From Vulcaniibacterium tengchongense (GTDB taxonomy: Bacteria > Pseudomonadota > Gammaproteobacteria > Xanthomonadales > Xanthomonadaceae): 64,000 nucleotides of DNA. Shown in pieces: positions 8,887 through 18,500 of this stretch (within the stretch, counting starts at the first letter, position 1; every line of letters starts with the position of its first letter). The position numbers were made by a program, and so were the translations under genes. The stretch is taken from assembly GCF_003814555.1 (NCBI RefSeq), contig NZ_RKQN01000001.1, positions 1,280,566-1,344,565 on the forward strand, given 5' to 3'. Under the pieces are notes generated by a model that saw nothing but the letters and a program-made list of their open reading frames with translations, did no database searches and had not been told where the DNA came from.

Positions 8887-10044
8887 ATGCGCGCCTTCCC
8901 GCTGAACGAGGAGATCGACGCGCTGCGCGACGCGGTGCGCCGCTTCGCCGAGGCCGAGATCGCGCCGCGCGCGGCGCAGATCGACCACGACAACGCCTTC
9001 CCGCAGGACCTGTGGCCCAAGCTCGGCGAGATGGGCCTGCTCGGCCTGACCGTGCCGGACGAATACGGCGGCAGCGGCATGGGCTATCTGGCGCACCTGG
9101 TGGCGATGGAGGAGATCTCGCGCGCGTCCGGCTCGGTGGGGCTGAGCTACGGCGCGCACTCGAACCTGTGCGTCAGCAACCTCTACGCCAACGGCAGCCA
9201 GGCGCAGCGCGCGAAGTACCTGCCGAAGCTGTGCAGCGGCGAATGGAAGGGCGCGCTGGCGATGAGCGAGCCGGGCGCGGGCAGCGACGTGGTCGGCTCG
9301 ATGAGCTGCCGCGCCGAGCTGCGCGGCGACGTCTGGGTCGCCAACGGCAACAAGATGTGGATCACCAACGGCCCCGAGGCCGACGTGCTGATCGTGTACA
9401 TGCGCACGGCCGGCAAGGACGCAGGCAGCGCCTGCATCACCGCCTTCATCGTCGAGCGCGGGATGAAGGGCTTCTCCACCGCGCAGAAGCTGGACAAGCT
9501 GGGCATGCGCGGCAGCAACACCTGCGAGCTGGTGTTCGAGAACTGCGAGATCCCGCGGGAGAACGTGCTCGGCCAAGCCAACCAGGGCGTGAAGGTGCTG
9601 ATGAGCGGGCTGAACACCGAGCGCCTGGTGCTCAGCGGCGGCCCGATCGGGCTGATGCAGGCGGCGTTCGACGTCGCCCTGCCCTACGTGCGCGAGCGCC
9701 GCCAGTTCGACGCGCCGATCGGCACCTTCGGCCTGATGCAGGGCAAGATCGCCGACATGTACGCGGCGCTGCAGTCCTCGCGCGCGTTCGCGTACCAGGT
9801 GGCGCGCGACTACGACGCCGGGCACCGCTCGCGCATCGACGCGGCGGCCTGCCTGCTGCATGCGTCCGAGGCGGCGGTGCAGGTGGCGCTGGAGGCGATC
9901 CAGGCGCTCGGCGGCAACGGCTACATCAACGAGTACCCGACCGGGCGCATCCTGCGCGACGCCAAGCTCTACGCGATCGGCGCCGGCACCAACGAGATCC
10001 GGCGGATGCTGATCGGGCGGGAGCTGTTCGAAGGGCGCGACTGA
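8887..10044 (+). CDS. liuA: Isovaleryl-CoA dehydrogenase
   Basis: 385 residues, an acyl-CoA dehydrogenase that oxidises isovaleryl-CoA to 3-methylcrotonyl-CoA with FAD, passing electrons to electron-transfer flavoprotein. The catalytic glutamate sits in the isovaleryl-specific position (Glu245 in [13 protein letters not shown]), not in the C-terminal position used by short-chain enzymes. FAD-binding blocks [10 protein letters not shown] and KMWITNG are present, as is the C-terminal [11 protein letters not shown] 8887 lies one base after the carbonic anhydrase stop, which suggests one transcript with that gene and probably ldh. It faces the autotransporter gene across a repeat-rich gap. Confidence 0.93.
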   Translation: MRAFPLNEEIDALRDAVRRFAEAEIAPRAAQIDHDNAFPQDLWPKLGEMGLLGLTVPDEYGGSGMGYLAHLVAMEEISRASGSVGLSYGAHSNLCVSNLYANGSQAQRAKYLPKLCSGEWKGALAMSEPGAGSDVVGSMSCRAELRGDVWVANGNKMWITNGPEADVLIVYMRTAGKDAGSACITAFIVERGMKGFSTAQKLDKLGMRGSNTCELVFENCEIPRENVLGQANQGVKVLMSGLNTERLVLSGGPIGLMQAAFDVALPYVRERRQFDAPIGTFGLMQGKIADMYAALQSSRAFAYQVARDYDAGHRSRIDAAACLLHASEAAVQVALEAIQALGGNGYINEYPTGRILRDAKLYAIGAGTNEIRRMLIGRELFEGRD

Positions 10045-10152
10045 GGCCGCCGCGGCGTTGCTGCCTGCGGGGATCAGGCCGCCACCGGCGTTGGCCGCAT
10101 TCGCCCTCGCGCGCCCCCGCTCCCGGCGCTGCATTCAACGACGGCGTGAAGT

Positions 10153-10341
10153 CGCGGGATCCCCGCTGTCGCGGGAATGGGGGTCCGGCGTGACCGCGGC
10201 GCGGCTTGGCCCCATCGGAAAAACCGAATCCCTGCTTTTGCGGGGATGACGGTTTGTTTCCTGGATGACGGTTCGGCGGGGCCATGGCCGCCGCGCGGCC
10301 TGCCCGGTCGAAAAGGGATCCCCGCTATCGCGGGATCACGG
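10153..10341. repeat. Cluster of three REP-like hairpins between liuA and an autotransporter
   Basis: The 363-bp convergent gap 10045-10407 holds three related palindromes: about 10153-10183, 10214-10254 and 10314-10341. Each centres on a GGATCCCCGC...GCGGG-type stem, with TGTC, TTTT or TATC loops. These are the kind of REP element common in Xanthomonadaceae and would act as transcription end or mRNA-stabilising structures for the converging genes. No gene is seen in the gap. Confidence 0.6.
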
Positions 10342-10407
10342 GCGATTGCCCGGACGGGTCGTCCGGGCTTTCCTCGGAGCCCCGGCGCCCTCGGCCCCCG
10401 GCAACGC

Positions 10408-13290
10408 TCAGAACCCCAGCGACCAGTACGCCATCGCGCGGCCGTAGCTGCGGCCGAACTCGCGGCGGCCGTCGAGATCGAAGCCGAGCTGGTGATCGCC
10501 GAAGCGGGCGTTCAGGCCGAGGCCGAGCACGCCGACGTTCTCGTCCAGGCCGGCGCCGCGGATCGGCGACCACACCTCCAGCGCGGTGAAGCGCGCATCG
10601 AGATCGGTGCCGGACTGCGCCAGCAGGCGCTGCCATTCGGCGCGGCCTTGCAGCGACCACAGCACCGCGCCCGCGCTCCAGTCGTAGGCGACGCGCGCGC
10701 CGAGCAGGGCCTGGCTCGCCTGCAGGCGCGAATCGGCCGCGCTCAGGCCGAAGCCGAGGCCGCCCTGCTCGTCGAAGCCGTCGCGTTCCAGGCGCAGCGT
10801 CTGCACGCCGAGGTACGGCGTCGCCCGCCCGCCGGCGAAGCGCAGCGGCAAGCCGGCCTGCAGGCCGGCGACCGCGTAATCGTCGGCGTAATCGCTGCCG
10901 ACGTAGAACGCGGCGTCGCCGAGCAGCAGTTCGCGCCGGGTCCAGCGCTGCATCCGGCCGAAGGCGAGGTTGCCGAGCAGGTAGCCGCGGCCGAGGTCCC
11001 ACGCGGCGTACAGCTGGCCCTCGACCTGGCGGTTGCGCTCGCGGTCGCCGCGCAGGTCGTGCCAGGCGTAGGCGTCGGTGCGCGCGAGCGCGGTGCCGAC
11101 GGTGAGGTGCTCGCCGTAGCGCACGTCCTGGCCGAGCATCCAGCCGTCGGCGTCCATGTCGTAGCCGGACGAAGCGCGCTGCGTGCGCAGCTCGTCCGCC
11201 CAGGCGCCGCCGGCGCGCGGCGCGGCCTGCAGTTCGTCGACCCGCGCCTCGAGCGCGCGGCGGTTGCCTTCGATCGCCATCATCGCCATCGCCGCGTCCG
11301 CCGTGTGCAGCTCGCCCGACAGGCTGGCCAGCGTGCGCTCGGCCGCGGCCGCGTCGGGCGCGCGCTGGATCGCGCCGGCGGCGGCGAGGAAGCCGCCGTC
11401 TACCGGGGTGGCCTGGCCGTCGCGCTGGCTGCGGTCGATCGCGGAGAACGCATCCTCGACGCGCTCGGCGCCGGAGACGGAGGCGGTGCTCAGGCCCATC
11501 GACCGGGCCGTCGCGGCGACGTCCAGGCGGGCGATGTCGAGCCAGGCGACGGTCGCGTCGTAGCCGAGCGTGGCGTCGAGGAACACGCCCGGCGAGGTGG
11601 TCAGCCGGCCGAAGGTGCCGGTCAGCCCGGCCGTGGCGGACAGCACGGTTTCCCGCGACTGCCAGGTGTAGCCCGAGCGCACCCCCATCACCAGCAGGTC
11701 GCCGCCTTCGAGCCGCGCGGTGCCCGTGACGGTCAGCGGGCTGCCGATCGTGTAGCCGAGTACGCCGGTACCGGCCTGGCGATACGCGCCCTGGATCTGC
11801 GGATTGGCCCCCTGCAGGATCAGGCGCCCGGCGTTGTCGATGCCGCCGGACGCGTTCGCGCCCAGCTGCAATTCGCCCTGCGGGGCGATGGTGGCGCGGC
11901 CGCCGAGCTGGTTGACCTTCAGCACGCCGCCGTCGACGGCGGTTTCCCCTTGGTACAGCGCCGCGTTGGCCAGCACCAGCGTGCCGGTGCCGCCCTTGCG
12001 GAGGCCGCCCGGGCCGCTGAGTTCGTTGGCGAAGGTGACCGTCGCGTCGTCGAAGCTGACGTCGAACGTGCCGAAGTCGAGCCGCCCCGGCCCGCGCACC
12101 GCCTTGCCGACGTCGAGCAGGCCGTTGCCGAAGACCGCGTCGATGCCGGCCGCGCCCAGGTCGGCGGCCGTGCCCAGCAGGGTCTGGCGCACGTTGTCGT
12201 TGGTGAAGAACGGAAACGCCTGCCACACCAGCGCCGCCGCGCCGGACACCTGCGGCGCGGCCAGCGAGGTGCCCTTCCAGTTCCAGTAGGTCGGGCTGGT
12301 CGGCGCGTCGTCGGTGCCAGTGGTCACGACCGTGCCCGGCGCCGCGAGGCAGTAGCGCATCGCCACGCCGCAGGCGTTGGCGTAGACGCGGCCGTCGCTG
12401 CCGCGGTCCAGCTGGTTCGGGTTGTCCGGATCGACCGCCGTCACCGCCAGCCAGCCGCGTTCCAGGTCCGCCCCCGGCATCGAGCCGTTGGGCCCGGGCT
12501 GGCTCGGCAGCGCGGCCATGCTCGACGGATCCGGCCGGCCCTCGTTGCCGGTGGCGAACACCACCAGGCCGCCGTTGCCGATGATGAAGGGCCGGTACTC
12601 GTCGGCGATCGGCGCGGTGGCGTTGAGGTTGGTCCAGTACAGGCCGCCCCAGGAATTGTTCATGACCTTCACGCCGCGCGCGATCAGGTCCTGGTGGACC
12701 GGCTTCAGGCCGATCGCGCCGTCGACTTCGTTGCCCTGCCCCGAGCCGTCGTCCGGCGGCGGGTTGTCCGAGACGATCCGCGCCGAGACGATCTGCGCGC
12801 CCGGCGCGATGCCGCCGGGCCAGCTGCCGAACGCGGTGCCGGCCATGATCTGCGACACCGCGGTGCCGTGGCCGTCCTTGTCGTCGACGCTGAGGTCGTT
12901 GCCGCGGCCGACGTACACCAGGTTCTCCACCACCCGCGGCGACAGCGCCGGATGCTTGCGGTTGACGCCGGTGTCGACGACGCCGATGCGCACGCCCGCG
13001 CCGTTGAACCCGGCGGCGTGCGCGGCGGCGGTGTTGGTGACCGCCAGGTGCTTGCTGTAGGCCGGATTCGGCGGGTTCACCACCGGCGAGGGCGTGGTCG
13101 GCGCGGGCGCCTGCGGCGGCGGGTCGGGGCGGAGGTTGGGGCCGCCGTCGCCGCCTCCCCCGCCGCCGCACGCCGTCAGGCCGGCCAGCGCGGCCGCCAG
13201 GATCGAGCGCTTGAGAAGCGGGCCGCCGGCCGGGTGCGGGCCGCGCGGGAACGGGCCGCGCGCGGCGGCGGAACATCCTTTCTTGTGCAT
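10408..13290 (-). CDS. Subtilisin-like (S8) serine protease autotransporter with lipobox
   Basis: 960 residues from ATG 13290, preceded by GGAGAGG; the open frame extends 35 codons further without a better start. After a basic, unusually long n-region comes a hydrophobic stretch ending in the lipobox-like GLTAC and six glycines, so it is probably a lipoprotein. The S8 triad is visible: Asp in VVDTGV, His in GHGTAV, Ser in GTSLAAPQ. An autotransporter-associated beta repeat (GTGTLVLANAALYQGE) follows. The last roughly 300 residues form a beta-barrel ending in WSLGF, the classic C-terminal Phe. NalP of Neisseria and SphB1 of Bordetella share lipidation plus S8 passenger. The likely role is cleavage of surface or secreted proteins. 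Confidence 0.88.
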   Translation of the reverse strand: MHKKGCSAAARGPFPRGPHPAGGPLLKRSILAAALAGLTACGGGGGGDGGPNLRPDPPPQAPAPTTPSPVVNPPNPAYSKHLAVTNTAAAHAAGFNGAGVRIGVVDTGVNRKHPALSPRVVENLVYVGRGNDLSVDDKDGHGTAVSQIMAGTAFGSWPGGIAPGAQIVSARIVSDNPPPDDGSGQGNEVDGAIGLKPVHQDLIARGVKVMNNSWGGLYWTNLNATAPIADEYRPFIIGNGGLVVFATGNEGRPDPSSMAALPSQPGPNGSMPGADLERGWLAVTAVDPDNPNQLDRGSDGRVYANACGVAMRYCLAAPGTVVTTGTDDAPTSPTYWNWKGTSLAAPQVSGAAALVWQAFPFFTNDNVRQTLLGTAADLGAAGIDAVFGNGLLDVGKAVRGPGRLDFGTFDVSFDDATVTFANELSGPGGLRKGGTGTLVLANAALYQGETAVDGGVLKVNQLGGRATIAPQGELQLGANASGGIDNAGRLILQGANPQIQGAYRQAGTGVLGYTIGSPLTVTGTARLEGGDLLVMGVRSGYTWQSRETVLSATAGLTGTFGRLTTSPGVFLDATLGYDATVAWLDIARLDVAATARSMGLSTASVSGAERVEDAFSAIDRSQRDGQATPVDGGFLAAAGAIQRAPDAAAAERTLASLSGELHTADAAMAMMAIEGNRRALEARVDELQAAPRAGGAWADELRTQRASSGYDMDADGWMLGQDVRYGEHLTVGTALARTDAYAWHDLRGDRERNRQVEGQLYAAWDLGRGYLLGNLAFGRMQRWTRRELLLGDAAFYVGSDYADDYAVAGLQAGLPLRFAGGRATPYLGVQTLRLERDGFDEQGGLGFGLSAADSRLQASQALLGARVAYDWSAGAVLWSLQGRAEWQRLLAQSGTDLDARFTALEVWSPIRGAGLDENVGVLGLGLNARFGDHQLGFDLDGRREFGRSYGRAMAYWSLGF

Positions 13291-13419
13291 GTCGTCCTCT
13301 CCGGCGCCGCCCCGCTCCCCAGCGGACCCGCGACGCGATCTCTCCGCGACGTTTTTAATCGAAGCCTGCGCGCGCCACAATCGCGGGCGTGTCAATTCGC
13401 CGATCCGTTCCGATTCCCG

Positions 13420-14010
13420 ATGGCCCGGGCCACCGAAACCGAGCTGACCGTCCGTGCCCTGGCGCGCGGCGACTGGCCGCGGCTGGAGGCGCTGTTCGGC
13501 CGTAACGGCGCCTGCGGCGGTTGCTGGTGCATGTGGTGGCGGCTGCCGAACGGCGGCAAGGCCTGGGCCGCGGCCAAGGGCGAGCCGAACCGGGCGGCGT
13601 TCCGCGCTCTGGTCGAATCAGGCGCCGCTTCGGGCGTGCTCGCGTTCGCCGGCGCGGAGCCGGTGGGCTGGTGCGCGATCGGCCCCCGCAGCGACTTCCC
13701 GCGCCTGGAACGCAGCAAGGCCCTGGCGCGCGGGTGGAGTACCGGCACCTGGTCGCTCAACTGCCTGTACGTGCCGGCACGCTGGCGCGGCCGCGGCGTG
13801 GCCCGGGCGCTGGTCGGCGCAGCGGTCGCGTACGCGCGCGAATGCGGCGCGGCCGAGATCGAGGCCTATCCGCAGGCGGTACGGCCCGGCGAACGCCAGC
13901 CCGGCGCGTTCGTCTGGACCGGCGTACCGAGCCTGTTCGAAGCTTGCGGCTTCGAACCGCTACGGCCGGTGCCGCGCGGGCGCGGGCTGTACCTGTTGCG
14001 GTTGCGGTAG
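13420..14010 (+). CDS. GNAT-family N-acetyltransferase
   Basis: 196 residues. The acetyl-CoA binding signature is seen as RWRGRGVARALVGAAV near residues 121-136, and the C-terminal fold follows the GNAT pattern. The N-terminal ACGGCWCMWWRLP motif (Cys/Trp-rich) is typical of a small subgroup of uncharacterised GNATs that includes antibiotic-acetyltransferase-like proteins. The substrate cannot be told from sequence. ATG 13420 is used because the upstream open frame is only an antisense shadow of the autotransporter. It is divergent from the autotransporter and precedes a 369-bp gap. Confidence 0.8.
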   Translation: MARATETELTVRALARGDWPRLEALFGRNGACGGCWCMWWRLPNGGKAWAAAKGEPNRAAFRALVESGAASGVLAFAGAEPVGWCAIGPRSDFPRLERSKALARGWSTGTWSLNCLYVPARWRGRGVARALVGAAVAYARECGAAEIEAYPQAVRPGERQPGAFVWTGVPSLFEACGFEPLRPVPRGRGLYLLRLR

Positions 14011-14379
14011 CGGAGGCGGCCACCTCGCGCCTGCCGCTTGCCGGGTGTTGGGGTCCGTTCGAGCCCACGACGCCCGCCAGGCGCAGACACGAGGCGGATC
14101 GCCCTTGCCATGCTCGCACGCCAACGGTGCGGGCGATGCGCTTGGCCCGCGTGCGCCCGGCTTGCGCCATCGCTTGGAAACGTTCTCGCCCCGTTCCATG
14201 GCGAGTGCGGGCGCGAGCCGGCGCGATGCGAGGATGCCGGCATGCACGCGGCGTTCACGCCGCCCCCGCAGGCGGTCGCGCGAACGCATCCGCGCAGCGG
14301 TTTGCCGCGCCGCAGCACCGCGCCGCATAATCCGGCCATTCCCCGGCCGCCGCCGGTCCCGCATCCGCTGGAGCATGCC
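14011..14379 (+). other. Intergenic region before the thiolase gene
   Basis: 369 bp with no supported gene. CATAATCC around 14327-14334 could serve as a -10 region for the thiolase, and GGAG at 14370-14373 is its ribosome site. Nothing else stands out. Confidence 0.4.
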
Positions 14380-15555
14380 ATGAGCGACGTCGTCATCGTC
14401 GGTGCCAAGCGCACCGCCATCGGTTCCTTCCTCGGCCAGTTCACCGGCGTGCCGACGCCGGTGCTGGGCACCGCCGCGATCGCCGGCGCCCTGAACCATG
14501 CCGGCGTCGCGCCCGACCAGGTCGGCGAGGTGATCATGGGCTGCGTGCTGCCGGCCGGCCTCGGCCAGGCGCCGGCGCGGCAGGCGTCGCTCGGCGCCGG
14601 CATCCCCGACGCGGTCGGCTGCACCACGATCAACAAGGTCTGCGGCTCGGGCATGAAGGCGATCATGTTCGGCCACGATCTGATCCAGGCCGGCTCGGCC
14701 GCGGTCGTCGTCGCCGGCGGCATGGAGTCGATGACCAACGCGCCGCACCTGCTCAACAACTCGCGCACCGGCGTGCGCTACGGCAGCGCCGAGATGCTCG
14801 ACCACATGGCCTGGGACGGCCTGACCAACCCCTACGACGGCAAGGCGATGGGCGTGTTCGGCGACGCCACCTGCGTGCGCTACGGCTTCGATCGCGAGGC
14901 GCTGGACGCATTCGCGGTGGAGAGCGTCAAGCGCGCGCAGGCGGCCAGCACCGGCGGCGCGTTCAAGGACGAGATCGTTCCGGTCACGGTCAAGGGCCGC
15001 AAGGGCGAGACCGTGGTCGACGCCGACGAGGAGCCGGGCAAGATCGACCCGGCCAAGATCCCGTCGCTGCGCCCGGCCTTCGGCCAGGACGGCGTGCTGA
15101 CCGCGGCGCACTCGTCGAAGATCTCCGACGGCGCCGCGGCCACCGTGCTGATGTCGGCCGAGGAGGCGGCGCGGCGCGGCCTGGCGCCGCTGGCGCGGAT
15201 CGTCGCCCACGCCGGCCACGCGCAGGCGCCGGAGTGGTTCACCACGGCGCCGGTGAAAGCGATTTCCGCGGTGCTGCAGAAGGCCGGCTGGAGCGTGGAC
15301 CAGGTCGACCTGTTCGAGGTCAACGAGGCCTTCGCCTGCGTGGCGATGGCGCCGATGAAGGACCTCGGCATCCCGCACGAGAAGCTCAACGTCCACGGCG
15401 GAGCCTGCGCCCTCGGCCACCCGATCGGCGCCAGCGGCGCCCGCCTCGTGGTGACCCTGCTGCACGCCCTGCGCGCCCGTGGCGGCAAGCGCGGCGTCGC
15501 CTCGCTGTGCATCGGCGGCGGCGAGGCCACCGCGGTCGCCGTCGAGTTGCTATGA
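14380..15555 (+). CDS. Acetyl-CoA C-acetyltransferase (thiolase)
   Basis: 391 residues. It catalyses the reversible condensation of two acetyl-CoA to acetoacetyl-CoA, or thiolysis of acetoacetyl-CoA. Here it could complete leucine breakdown by consuming acetoacetyl-CoA. Catalytic residues are the nucleophile Cys88 in NKVCGSGMKA, His347 in GHPIGASG and Cys377 in SLCIGGGEA; NEAFA is also present. The length and motifs fit biosynthetic/AtoB-type thiolases better than the longer FadA types. Its place among liu genes suggests catabolic use. It might equally feed polyhydroxybutyrate synthesis, but no phaB or phaC lies in the window. Confidence 0.9.
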   Translation: MSDVVIVGAKRTAIGSFLGQFTGVPTPVLGTAAIAGALNHAGVAPDQVGEVIMGCVLPAGLGQAPARQASLGAGIPDAVGCTTINKVCGSGMKAIMFGHDLIQAGSAAVVVAGGMESMTNAPHLLNNSRTGVRYGSAEMLDHMAWDGLTNPYDGKAMGVFGDATCVRYGFDREALDAFAVESVKRAQAASTGGAFKDEIVPVTVKGRKGETVVDADEEPGKIDPAKIPSLRPAFGQDGVLTAAHSSKISDGAAATVLMSAEEAARRGLAPLARIVAHAGHAQAPEWFTTAPVKAISAVLQKAGWSVDQVDLFEVNEAFACVAMAPMKDLGIPHEKLNVHGGACALGHPIGASGARLVVTLLHALRARGGKRGVASLCIGGGEATAVAVELL

Positions 15556-15686
15556 AAGCGTTAAGAGGAACGGAAACGTAATCGGACGAAAAAACCGGCC
15601 ACGAACGCTTGACACGGTTCACCGGCTTGTCATCATGTTATCGACGCGCAATTGCGCGTTGCCAAACTAACGACGAGGAAATCGAC

Positions 15687-16055
15687 ATGACCTTCAACAA
15701 GGCGCTGATCGCCCTGGCTCTGGGCTTCGCCCTGGCCGCTTGCTCGAACCAGCAGCAGGCCGAAGACGCCGCTGCCGACGCCAACGCCGCTTCGACCGAG
15801 GCGCAGGCTGCTGCCGACCAGGCCGCCGCCGCTGGTGACGCCGCTACCGCCGACGCCGCCCAGGCTGCTGCCGACACCGCCGCCCAGGCTGCCGACGCCG
15901 CCGCTGCTTCGGCCGACGCCGCTGCCGCCGCCGGCACCACCGGTGCTGCCGACGCCGCTGCCGACGCCGCCTCGCAGGCCGCCGACGCTGCCGACCAGGC
16001 GGCTGCCGGCGCCGAGCAGGCTGCCGACGCGACCAAGGAAGAAGAGAAGAAGTAA
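15687..16055 (+). CDS. Ala-rich small lipoprotein (copy 1)
   Basis: 122 residues, started at ATG 15687 behind AGGAA. The signal sequence ends in a lipobox (ALAAC, Cys at about residue 20). The mature part is almost entirely Ala with regularly placed Asp, Gln, Glu and Ser (patterns such as AADAAxQAAD), predicting one long Ala-coil helix. It ends in KEEEKK. This recalls Braun-type (Lpp/OprI) Ala-zipper lipoproteins, whose C-terminal lysine is bound to peptidoglycan, although sequence identity to them is not evident. A strong terminator follows at 16087-16117, so it is a one-gene unit. A second gene of the same design follows at 16244. Low-complexity sequence means family assignment is uncertain. 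Confidence 0.7.
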   Translation: MTFNKALIALALGFALAACSNQQQAEDAAADANAASTEAQAAADQAAAAGDAATADAAQAAADTAAQAADAAAASADAAAAAGTTGAADAAADAASQAADAADQAAAGAEQAADATKEEEKK

Positions 16056-16086
16056 TCTCTCTTCCCGTCGACCAGTAGAATGGAAG

Positions 16087-16117
16087 GGCCGCCGGTTTCC
16101 GGCGGCCTTTTCCTTTT
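16087..16117 (+). terminator. Rho-independent terminator after lipoprotein copy 1
   Basis: A perfect 9-bp stem GGCCGCCGG / CCGGCGGCC with a TTT loop is followed by TTTTCCTTTT. Confidence 0.9.
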
Positions 16118-16243
16118 GCAGTTTCCACACGAGACCGATACGAGACTAGGCAGCAAGGCATGGCGTGCGGCGCCGACCCCGTCCGCTTCGCCCGCCATGC
16201 GGACCCGTTTCACCGAACTTCGAACCCACCTGTGGAGACAACG

Positions 16244-16624
16244 ATGAACGCCAAGCTCTACGTGCTCCTGGCCGCAGCCGCCCTGGCCCTGTCGGCCTGC
16301 AAGAACGAGACCCCGACCGCGCAGAACGAAGCCGCCGAGGCCGCCAACGCCGCCGAACAGGCGGGCGATGCGGCGCAGCAGGCCGCCGAAGCCGCCAGCC
16401 AGGCCGCGGCCCAGGGCGTCGACGCGGCCGCAGCCGCGGCCGGCGAAGCCGCCTCCGAAATGAAGGACGCGACCCAGCACGCCGCCGACTCCGCGCAGCA
16501 GGCGGCCAACGAGGCGGCCGCAGGCGCGGCCAGCGCCACCGCCGACGCCGCCCAGGCGACGTCGAACACGGCGCAGGACGTGGCCGAGAAGGCCGACGCC
16601 GCGGCCGAGGAAGCGAAGAAATAA
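16244..16624 (+). CDS. Ala-rich small lipoprotein (copy 2)
   Basis: 126 residues from ATG 16244. The lipobox LSAC lies near residue 19. The mature chain is again an Ala-rich, Gln/Glu/Asp-punctuated presumed single helix, ending in AEEAKK. It is a paralogue in design of the preceding gene (15687-16055), with its own downstream terminator, so the two are separately transcribed. This resembles an Lpp-like pair in the outer membrane, with the C-terminal lysine a candidate for linkage to peptidoglycan; that is an inference. An alternative is a stress-induced Ala-rich periplasmic helix protein. No known domain is visible. Confidence 0.7.
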   Translation: MNAKLYVLLAAAALALSACKNETPTAQNEAAEAANAAEQAGDAAQQAAEAASQAAAQGVDAAAAAAGEAASEMKDATQHAADSAQQAANEAAAGAASATADAAQATSNTAQDVAEKADAAAEEAKK

Positions 16625-16643
16625 TCGCCTGCGCGGCGTCCGA

Positions 16644-16675
16644 CGAAGGCCCGCCGACGCGGGCCTTCGTTTTTT
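16644..16675 (+). terminator. Rho-independent terminator after lipoprotein copy 2
   Basis: A perfect 10-bp stem CGAAGGCCCG / CGGGCCTTCG with a 6-base loop is followed by six T residues. Confidence 0.92.
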
Positions 16676-16889
16676 GCGCCGCCGGGAGACGCGCGATGGC
16701 GGCACCGCGCGGCCCACCGCCCTGCCCTTGGCGCGCCTCCGGCGCCTCGACCGACCACGGCCACGAGACCGCGCTGACCGCGGACCTGTCGGACGCCGAG
16801 GCGCGGAGGCTGTTCGAGAAGATCCTGCGCGTGGCCGCGCATGCGTCTTTTGTGGTTTGATGCCGCCCTGCTTCGCATCCGAGGCAACG

Positions 16890-18500
16890 ATGCCCGTACT
16901 CACGACCCACATCGATCCGCGCGCGCAGGAATTCCAGGACAACGCCGCCTACCACCGCGCCTTGGTCGAGGAGCTCGATGCGCGCCTCGCCCGCGCCGCC
17001 GCAGGCGGCGGCGACAAGGCCCGGGCCAGGCACACCGAGCGCGGCAAGCTGCTGGCGCGCGAGCGCATCGCCGCCCTGCTCGACCCGGGCTCGCCGTTCC
17101 TGGAGATCGCCCCGCTGGCCGCCGAGGGCATGTACGACGACCAGGCGCCGGCCGCCGGCATCGTCTGCGGCATCGGCCGGGTGATGGAGCAGGAAGTCGT
17201 CATCGTCGCCAACGACGCCACCGTCAAGGGCGGCACCTATTTCCCGATGACGGTGAAGAAGCACCTGCGCGCGCAGGAGATCGCGCGCGAGAACCGGCTG
17301 CCCTGCATCTACCTGGTCGATTCCGGCGGCGCCTTCCTGCCGCTGCAGGACGAGGTGTTCCCGGACAAGGAGCACTTCGGCCGCATCTTCTACAACCAGG
17401 CGCGGATGAGCGCGGAGAACATCCCGCAGATCGCCGTGGTCATGGGCTCGTGCACCGCCGGCGGCGCCTACGTGCCGGCGATGTGCGACGAGAGCGTCAT
17501 CGTCAAGGAACAGGGCACGATCTTCCTCGGCGGACCGCCGCTGGTGAAGGCCGCCACCGGCGAGGTGGTCGACGCCGAGGCGCTGGGCGGGGCCGACGTG
17601 CACACCAGCGTGTCGGGCGTGGCCGACCATTTCGCCGAGGACGACCGCCACGCGCTGGAGATCGCCCGCGACATCGTCGGCTCGCTCAACCGGCGCAAGA
17701 GCGTGCCGGTCGCGGTGCAGCCGGTGCGCGAGCCGCTGTACCCGGCCGAGGAGCTCTACGGCATCGTGCCGAAGGACACCCGCCGCCCGTTCGACGTGTG
17801 CGAGGTGATCGCGCGCATCGTCGACGGCAGCGAGCTGCAGGAATTCAAGGCGCGCTACGGCAAGACCCTGGTGACCGGCTTCGCCCACCTGCACGGCTAC
17901 CCGGTCGGCATCGTCGCCAACAACGGCATCCTGTTCTCCGAGAGCGCGCTCAAGGGCGCGCACTTCATCGAGCTGTGCAACCAGCGCGGCATCCCGCTGG
18001 TGTTCCTGCAGAACATCACCGGCTTCATGGTCGGCAGGAAGTACGAGAACGCCGGCATCGCCAAGGACGGCGCGAAGATGGTCACCGCGGTGGCCTGCTC
18101 GCACGTGCCCAAGTTCACCGTGGTGATCGGCGGCAGCTTCGGCGCCGGCAACTACGCGATGTGCGGCCGCGCCTACGGCGCGCGCTTCCTGTGGATGTGG
18201 CCGAACGCGCGCATCAGCGTGATGGGCGGCGAGCAGGCGGCCAGCGTGCTGGCCACGGTCAAGCGCGACGGCCTCGAAGCGGCCGGCCAGGCCTGGTCGG
18301 CGGAGGAAGAGGAGGCGTTCAAGGCGCCGATCCGCGAGCAGTACGAGACCCAGGGCAATCCCTATTACGCCACCGCGCGGCTGTGGGACGACGGCATCAT
18401 CGATCCGGCCGATACGCGGCGCGTGCTCGGCCTGGCGATTTCCGCCAGCCTCAACGCCCCGCTCGAGGCGCAGCCGCGCTTCGGCGTGTTCCGGATGTAA
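16890..18500 (+). CDS. liuB: Methylcrotonyl-CoA carboxylase, carboxyltransferase (beta) subunit
   Basis: 536 residues. It transfers CO2 from carboxybiotin to 3-methylcrotonyl-CoA, giving 3-methylglutaconyl-CoA in leucine breakdown. It has the two crotonase-like carboxyltransferase halves. The acyl-CoA oxyanion blocks are [13 protein letters not shown] in the N-terminal half and [17 protein letters not shown] in the C-terminal half. The [12 protein letters not shown] segment is characteristic of methylcrotonyl- rather than propionyl-CoA carboxylases. ATG 16890 is the start. The partner biotin subunit (liuD) lies 5.3 kb away at 23790, with liuC in between, so the usual compact liu operon has been split by unrelated genes including bactofilin and feoAB. 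Confidence 0.93.
   Translation: MPVLTTHIDPRAQEFQDNAAYHRALVEELDARLARAAAGGGDKARARHTERGKLLARERIAALLDPGSPFLEIAPLAAEGMYDDQAPAAGIVCGIGRVMEQEVVIVANDATVKGGTYFPMTVKKHLRAQEIARENRLPCIYLVDSGGAFLPLQDEVFPDKEHFGRIFYNQARMSAENIPQIAVVMGSCTAGGAYVPAMCDESVIVKEQGTIFLGGPPLVKAATGEVVDAEALGGADVHTSVSGVADHFAEDDRHALEIARDIVGSLNRRKSVPVAVQPVREPLYPAEELYGIVPKDTRRPFDVCEVIARIVDGSELQEFKARYGKTLVTGFAHLHGYPVGIVANNGILFSESALKGAHFIELCNQRGIPLVFLQNITGFMVGRKYENAGIAKDGAKMVTAVACSHVPKFTVVIGGSFGAGNYAMCGRAYGARFLWMWPNARISVMGGEQAASVLATVKRDGLEAAGQAWSAEEEEAFKAPIREQYETQGNPYYATARLWDDGIIDPADTRRVLGLAISASLNAPLEAQPRFGVFRM

Noticed and set aside
10177-13419. Long plus-strand frame leading into the GNAT gene
   Set aside because: The region is antisense to the autotransporter, which has clear protease and barrel features. 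Only the part from ATG 13420 resembles a protein family.
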